NCBI GenBank assembly: GCA_020061685.1
Contig: JAGUXU010000117.1
Coordinates: 1-8,785 of the forward strand
Length of the DNA stretch: 8,785 bases
DNA from: Candidatus Omnitrophota bacterium
Lineage (GTDB): Bacteria; Omnitrophota; Gorgyraeia; Pluralincolimonadales; Pluralincolimonadaceae
Reading direction: 5' to 3'
The notes under the pieces were generated by a model. The model was not told the DNA's origin. It did no database searches and saw only the letters and a list, made by a program, of their open reading frames with translations. The position numbers and the translations under genes are program-made. Below are positions 6,345-8,785 of the stretch, in pieces; position 1 is the first letter of the stretch; every line of letters begins with the position of its first letter.

Positions 6345-8041
6345 AGACTCGTCTTATTTTAATCGTAATCATAGCGATAAACCTGTTTCTTAACGTTTAC
6401 GGAAATGATTGGGGCCTCCCTTCCCGATGGTATGTGGACGAGAAGGTATCAAATGTCCTGCATATGTTGAACGATAAGACCACAGTGGACGTTTATGATT
6501 TCTATTATCATCCGACTGGATATCAGATATTTCTCGCATTTTGTCTTCTTCCGTTCTTTGCCTGTCTTATGTTAAGCGGTTATCCCGTAGAAATGCTGAA
6601 AAATGCCGCTTCTACGTCATGGATGGAGATGGCAAAGTCGTTTCCGGATTTCGCCGTAAATATATATGTATATTCCAGGACCGTATCCGCCGTATTGGGC
6701 GCCTTAGTCGTTTATATGGTCTTTCTTCTCGGTAAGAAAGTTTATAGCGAGAAAGCAGGGCTCTTATCTGCGGCATTCCTTGCTGTGACGATGGGCTTTG
6801 TCGGCGTTAATCATTTTGCGAAATATACAACCTTCGAAATGTTTTTTGTCGTACTTACATTGTTATTATGCGTAAGAAATTCTATTTTCTGGGCGGCATT
6901 GTCTGCAGGTATCAGCCTTTCTATCCAATTGGACGCTTTTATTCTTTTGCTGCCGTTAGCCGTCGCTTTTTTATTCAACGTCAAAAACTTCAGGCAATTT
7001 ATTTTAAGCGCACTCGGAATGGTTTCGGCATATATAGCGGGATTTATCGCCGCTACACCTTCTTTTATCACGCATTTTTCAGGCTATACCCAGACTTTTA
7101 AGAAACTGTTTTTAAGTAATAGCGCCGCTGCCGGAGGCGAAAAACTCCCCTTATTTGTCGGTCCGCTGAACTACTTTTTCGAATTGTTGTCTATTTATGG
7201 GATTTTTATATTTATTCTTATTTTGTGCGGTTTATATCTTGCCGTGCGCCGTTATAAGAAAATTACCAAAAGTGAGATTGTTATATACGTATTTATACTT
7301 GCCTATCTTTTCATGATGACGGTCGTTTCGGATGATAAATATCCGCAGAGTAAACATATCATCATTGTCGTGCCTTTATTGGTATTGTTTGCCGGCAAGG
7401 GTGTTTCCGCGCTCTTTGAAAATAAAAAGGTCGCATCATCAATAAAATACGGCCTTTTTTTAACGGCCTTTGTTTATTCGCTCTTTTACAGTTTTAAGGG
7501 CGATCTCATTTTCGTAAGGGAAGATACCAGATATAAATCTACCGAATGGATCCTCGTAAATATACCCAAGGGCTCAAAAATAGAGACCTTCGACCAGATC
7601 AACTATATCTGTTCCGACGGGATATTTGATAACTATGATTTTATATATATGGGGAAGAGCTCGAAGAATTTTAAGGGAAAGTTCTTTTTTAAGTGGGATA
7701 AGGCCGAGAACAGGGAGGCGCACCTTAGAGATATTAATCGGCACGATTCGGATGCGGACTTCATAATCGTCAATATGGAAAAGATAGAGGAACTTTATCT
7801 TTCAGAGACCTCGAATTCTTATTTGCCCGGGCTTACACAATATTTGATAGATCTTTTTGAGGGCAAGAAGAGTTTTAAACCGGTAAAGATTTTTGCATCG
7901 GGGAACAGGAAAATAGCGTCCCGAAAAATCAGGGGTTTCTATTATCCGCAGTCGGTATTGTGGAACCCCGTACCCTCGCCGGATGTAGTTTCTCCGACAA
8001 TATATATATTTGAGCGGAAAGACAGGAAATGTCAAAATTGA
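6341..8041 (+). CDS. GT39/ArnT-like (PMT_2) integral membrane glycosyltransferase
   Basis: From GTG 6341 the protein is 566 residues. It has a first membrane helix at about 4-21, then an outer loop with the acidic pair D33-E34 (WYVDEK) where GT-C enzymes of the ArnT/protein-mannosyltransferase type keep their catalytic acid. YHPTGYQ follows at 56-62. About ten further hydrophobic segments run to about residue 385, including the R113-containing helix and the GKKVYSEKAGLLSAA region typical of PMT_2. A soluble C-terminal domain (about 390-566) begins with EDTRYKSTEW and NIPKGSKIE, a pattern common after the membrane part of such enzymes. The likely reaction is sugar transfer from a polyprenyl-phosphate donor on the outer face. 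GTG 6341 gives a GTGA overlap with the radical SAM stop, matching the other junctions. An in-frame TTG at 6320 would add 7 residues and a 25-base overlap, with no better ribosome site. Acceptor unknown. Confidence 0.85.
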   Translation: MKTRLILIVIIAINLFLNVYGNDWGLPSRWYVDEKVSNVLHMLNDKTTVDVYDFYYHPTGYQIFLAFCLLPFFACLMLSGYPVEMLKNAASTSWMEMAKSFPDFAVNIYVYSRTVSAVLGALVVYMVFLLGKKVYSEKAGLLSAAFLAVTMGFVGVNHFAKYTTFEMFFVVLTLLLCVRNSIFWAALSAGISLSIQLDAFILLLPLAVAFLFNVKNFRQFILSALGMVSAYIAGFIAATPSFITHFSGYTQTFKKLFLSNSAAAGGEKLPLFVGPLNYFFELLSIYGIFIFILILCGLYLAVRRYKKITKSEIVIYVFILAYLFMMTVVSDDKYPQSKHIIIVVPLLVLFAGKGVSALFENKKVASSIKYGLFLTAFVYSLFYSFKGDLIFVREDTRYKSTEWILVNIPKGSKIETFDQINYICSDGIFDNYDFIYMGKSSKNFKGKFFFKWDKAENREAHLRDINRHDSDADFIIVNMEKIEELYLSETSNSYLPGLTQYLIDLFEGKKSFKPVKIFASGNRKIASRKIRGFYYPQSVLWNPVPSPDVVSPTIYIFERKDRKCQN

Positions 8042-8785
8042 TGTTATCCGGTGTTTTTATTAAATATTCCCTGCTTGGCTGTATGGCAGGACTGATTTTC
8101 TTTTTTGAGCCGTCCCTGTTCTTTCTGTCTTTCCTTATTGTTACCATAGTCTTATTTATAAGAAGCCGCCCCAAAGAAGAGCGGCAGGACTTGACGAAGG
8201 TCGTTGTTATAGCGGCCGCAATGAGATCTGTATTTTTTGTCATCGCAATAGCGTATGTTTATTTTAGTTCCCTGAGCATCCCGGACCATCCTCTTATCGC
8301 AAAAACCGTAGGTCATTCCATTCAGGCCGTCCGTGATTTTCAAAGGGAAATAATGAACGGTAAATTAATAGCGCGATATTTTAGCGGCGAATTCGGCAAC
8401 GTACCGATAAACAGCATCGCTTTTGAGGGACACCATTACCTCCATTTCGGTGCTTTTTTTCAGGGATGGCTTAATTTTTTATTTGGCATGTCAGTGCTTA
8501 ACTTGGCATCTTTTCCTATCCTTAGTCTGTGGGTAGTTATTTTGTCTTATTTTTTGGCAAAAAATATCTTTGACAGGCGTGTAGCCGTATTTACGTCATT
8601 TATTATTGCAATACTACCGTCATTCAACATCTGGGCCTGTACTAATATCAGGACTACGTTTGGCATATTCGGGATCCTGCTGATGGCTTATTGCCTGACG
8701 ATGTTTTTTAAGAAGAATCGCCTCAGATTCTTATTGCCGTTGCTCATAAGTATTTTTATATTTTCAACCGCAAAAGATAGATTTA
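8029..8785 (+). CDS. Polytopic membrane protein, GT-C-like or glycan polymerase-like, 3' truncated by window end
   Basis: The frame stays open from ATG 8029 to the last base: 252 codons plus one base. Two closely spaced hydrophobic segments (about 8-26 and 29-44) and a third (about 57-79) precede a long, probably extracytoplasmic loop (about 80-140) containing PDHP at 85-88 and EGHHYLHFG at 133-141. Further membrane segments lie at about 143-175, 184-197 and 207-226. The sequence LPSFNIW (196-202) followed by NIRTTFGIF resembles the 'PS-x-x-W ... LR' pattern of some membrane glycan enzymes. The start may be ATG 8029 (13-base overlap with the previous gene) or ATG 8041 (a TGATG overlap), four residues in. 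AGGAAA at 8024-8029 lies too close to the first and rather far from the second. A membrane glycosyltransferase or Wzy-like polymerase is my best guess, with low certainty because the rest is missing. Confidence 0.7.
   Translation, partial: MSKLMLSGVFIKYSLLGCMAGLIFFFEPSLFFLSFLIVTIVLFIRSRPKEERQDLTKVVVIAAAMRSVFFVIAIAYVYFSSLSIPDHPLIAKTVGHSIQAVRDFQREIMNGKLIARYFSGEFGNVPINSIAFEGHHYLHFGAFFQGWLNFLFGMSVLNLASFPILSLWVVILSYFLAKNIFDRRVAVFTSFIIAILPSFNIWACTNIRTTFGIFGILLMAYCLTMFFKKNRLRFLLPLLISIFIFSTAKDRF

Noticed and set aside
6868..7101. Forward alternative-frame reading of 77 codons inside the GT39-like gene
   Set aside because: It is fully contained in a well-supported membrane gene, is rich in Phe/Tyr/Arg as expected of a shifted frame, and has no motif.
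8001..8010. TATATATATT tract resembling a promoter -10 box before the last gene
   Set aside because: It lies within the coding region of the GT39-like gene, no -35 partner is evident, and the genes are directly coupled.

Overview
The window is one tightly packed, single-strand gene cluster. Eight protein-coding genes all read on the + strand, with 4-base stop/start overlaps or gaps of a few bases, and no intergenic space large enough for an internal promoter or terminator. I see no RNA genes, mobile elements, CRISPR arrays or long repeats. The organism looks like a bacterium of moderate GC content; sampled 60-base stretches run from about 33 to 53% GC. The many polytopic glycosyltransferases, the cobalamin-type radical SAM protein and the weak Shine-Dalgarno signals would fit an uncultured lineage of the Omnitrophota kind. 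That assignment is an impression from style only and is low confidence.

Layout: (1) 29-1309, a GT-C membrane glycosyltransferase of the Gpi18-like mannosyltransferase type. (2) 1306-2034, a protein with a membrane segment at each end and an extracytoplasmic beta-rich middle of the 'GQTF' type. (3) 2031-2888, a family 2 glycosyltransferase of the dolichyl/polyprenyl-phosphate-sugar synthase type. (4) 2885-4156, an iron-sulfur protein with two 4Fe-4S motifs fused to an FrhB-type flavoprotein domain. (5) 4153-4917, a SAM-dependent class I methyltransferase. (6) 4920-6344, a radical SAM protein with an N-terminal cobalamin-binding-like domain. (7) 6341-8041, a GT39/ArnT-like membrane glycosyltransferase. 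(8) 8029 to the window end, the first 252 codons of another polytopic membrane protein, probably a GT-C-like enzyme or a glycan polymerase.

How they may work together (inference): the GT2 enzyme would load a sugar onto polyprenyl phosphate on the cytoplasmic face. The GT-C enzymes (1, 7 and perhaps 8) would use that lipid-linked sugar on the outer face to build or decorate a surface glycan, glycolipid or glycoprotein. The three central genes (4-6) form a redox/radical/methyl-transfer module. The iron-sulfur flavoprotein could supply electrons to the radical SAM enzyme, or could itself reduce a lipid or sugar intermediate. This module inside a glycan cluster is the part most likely to hold undescribed chemistry.

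Limits: no homology search was possible. Family names rest on motifs read by eye, and no substrate can be fixed from sequence. The true ends of the operon lie outside the window.
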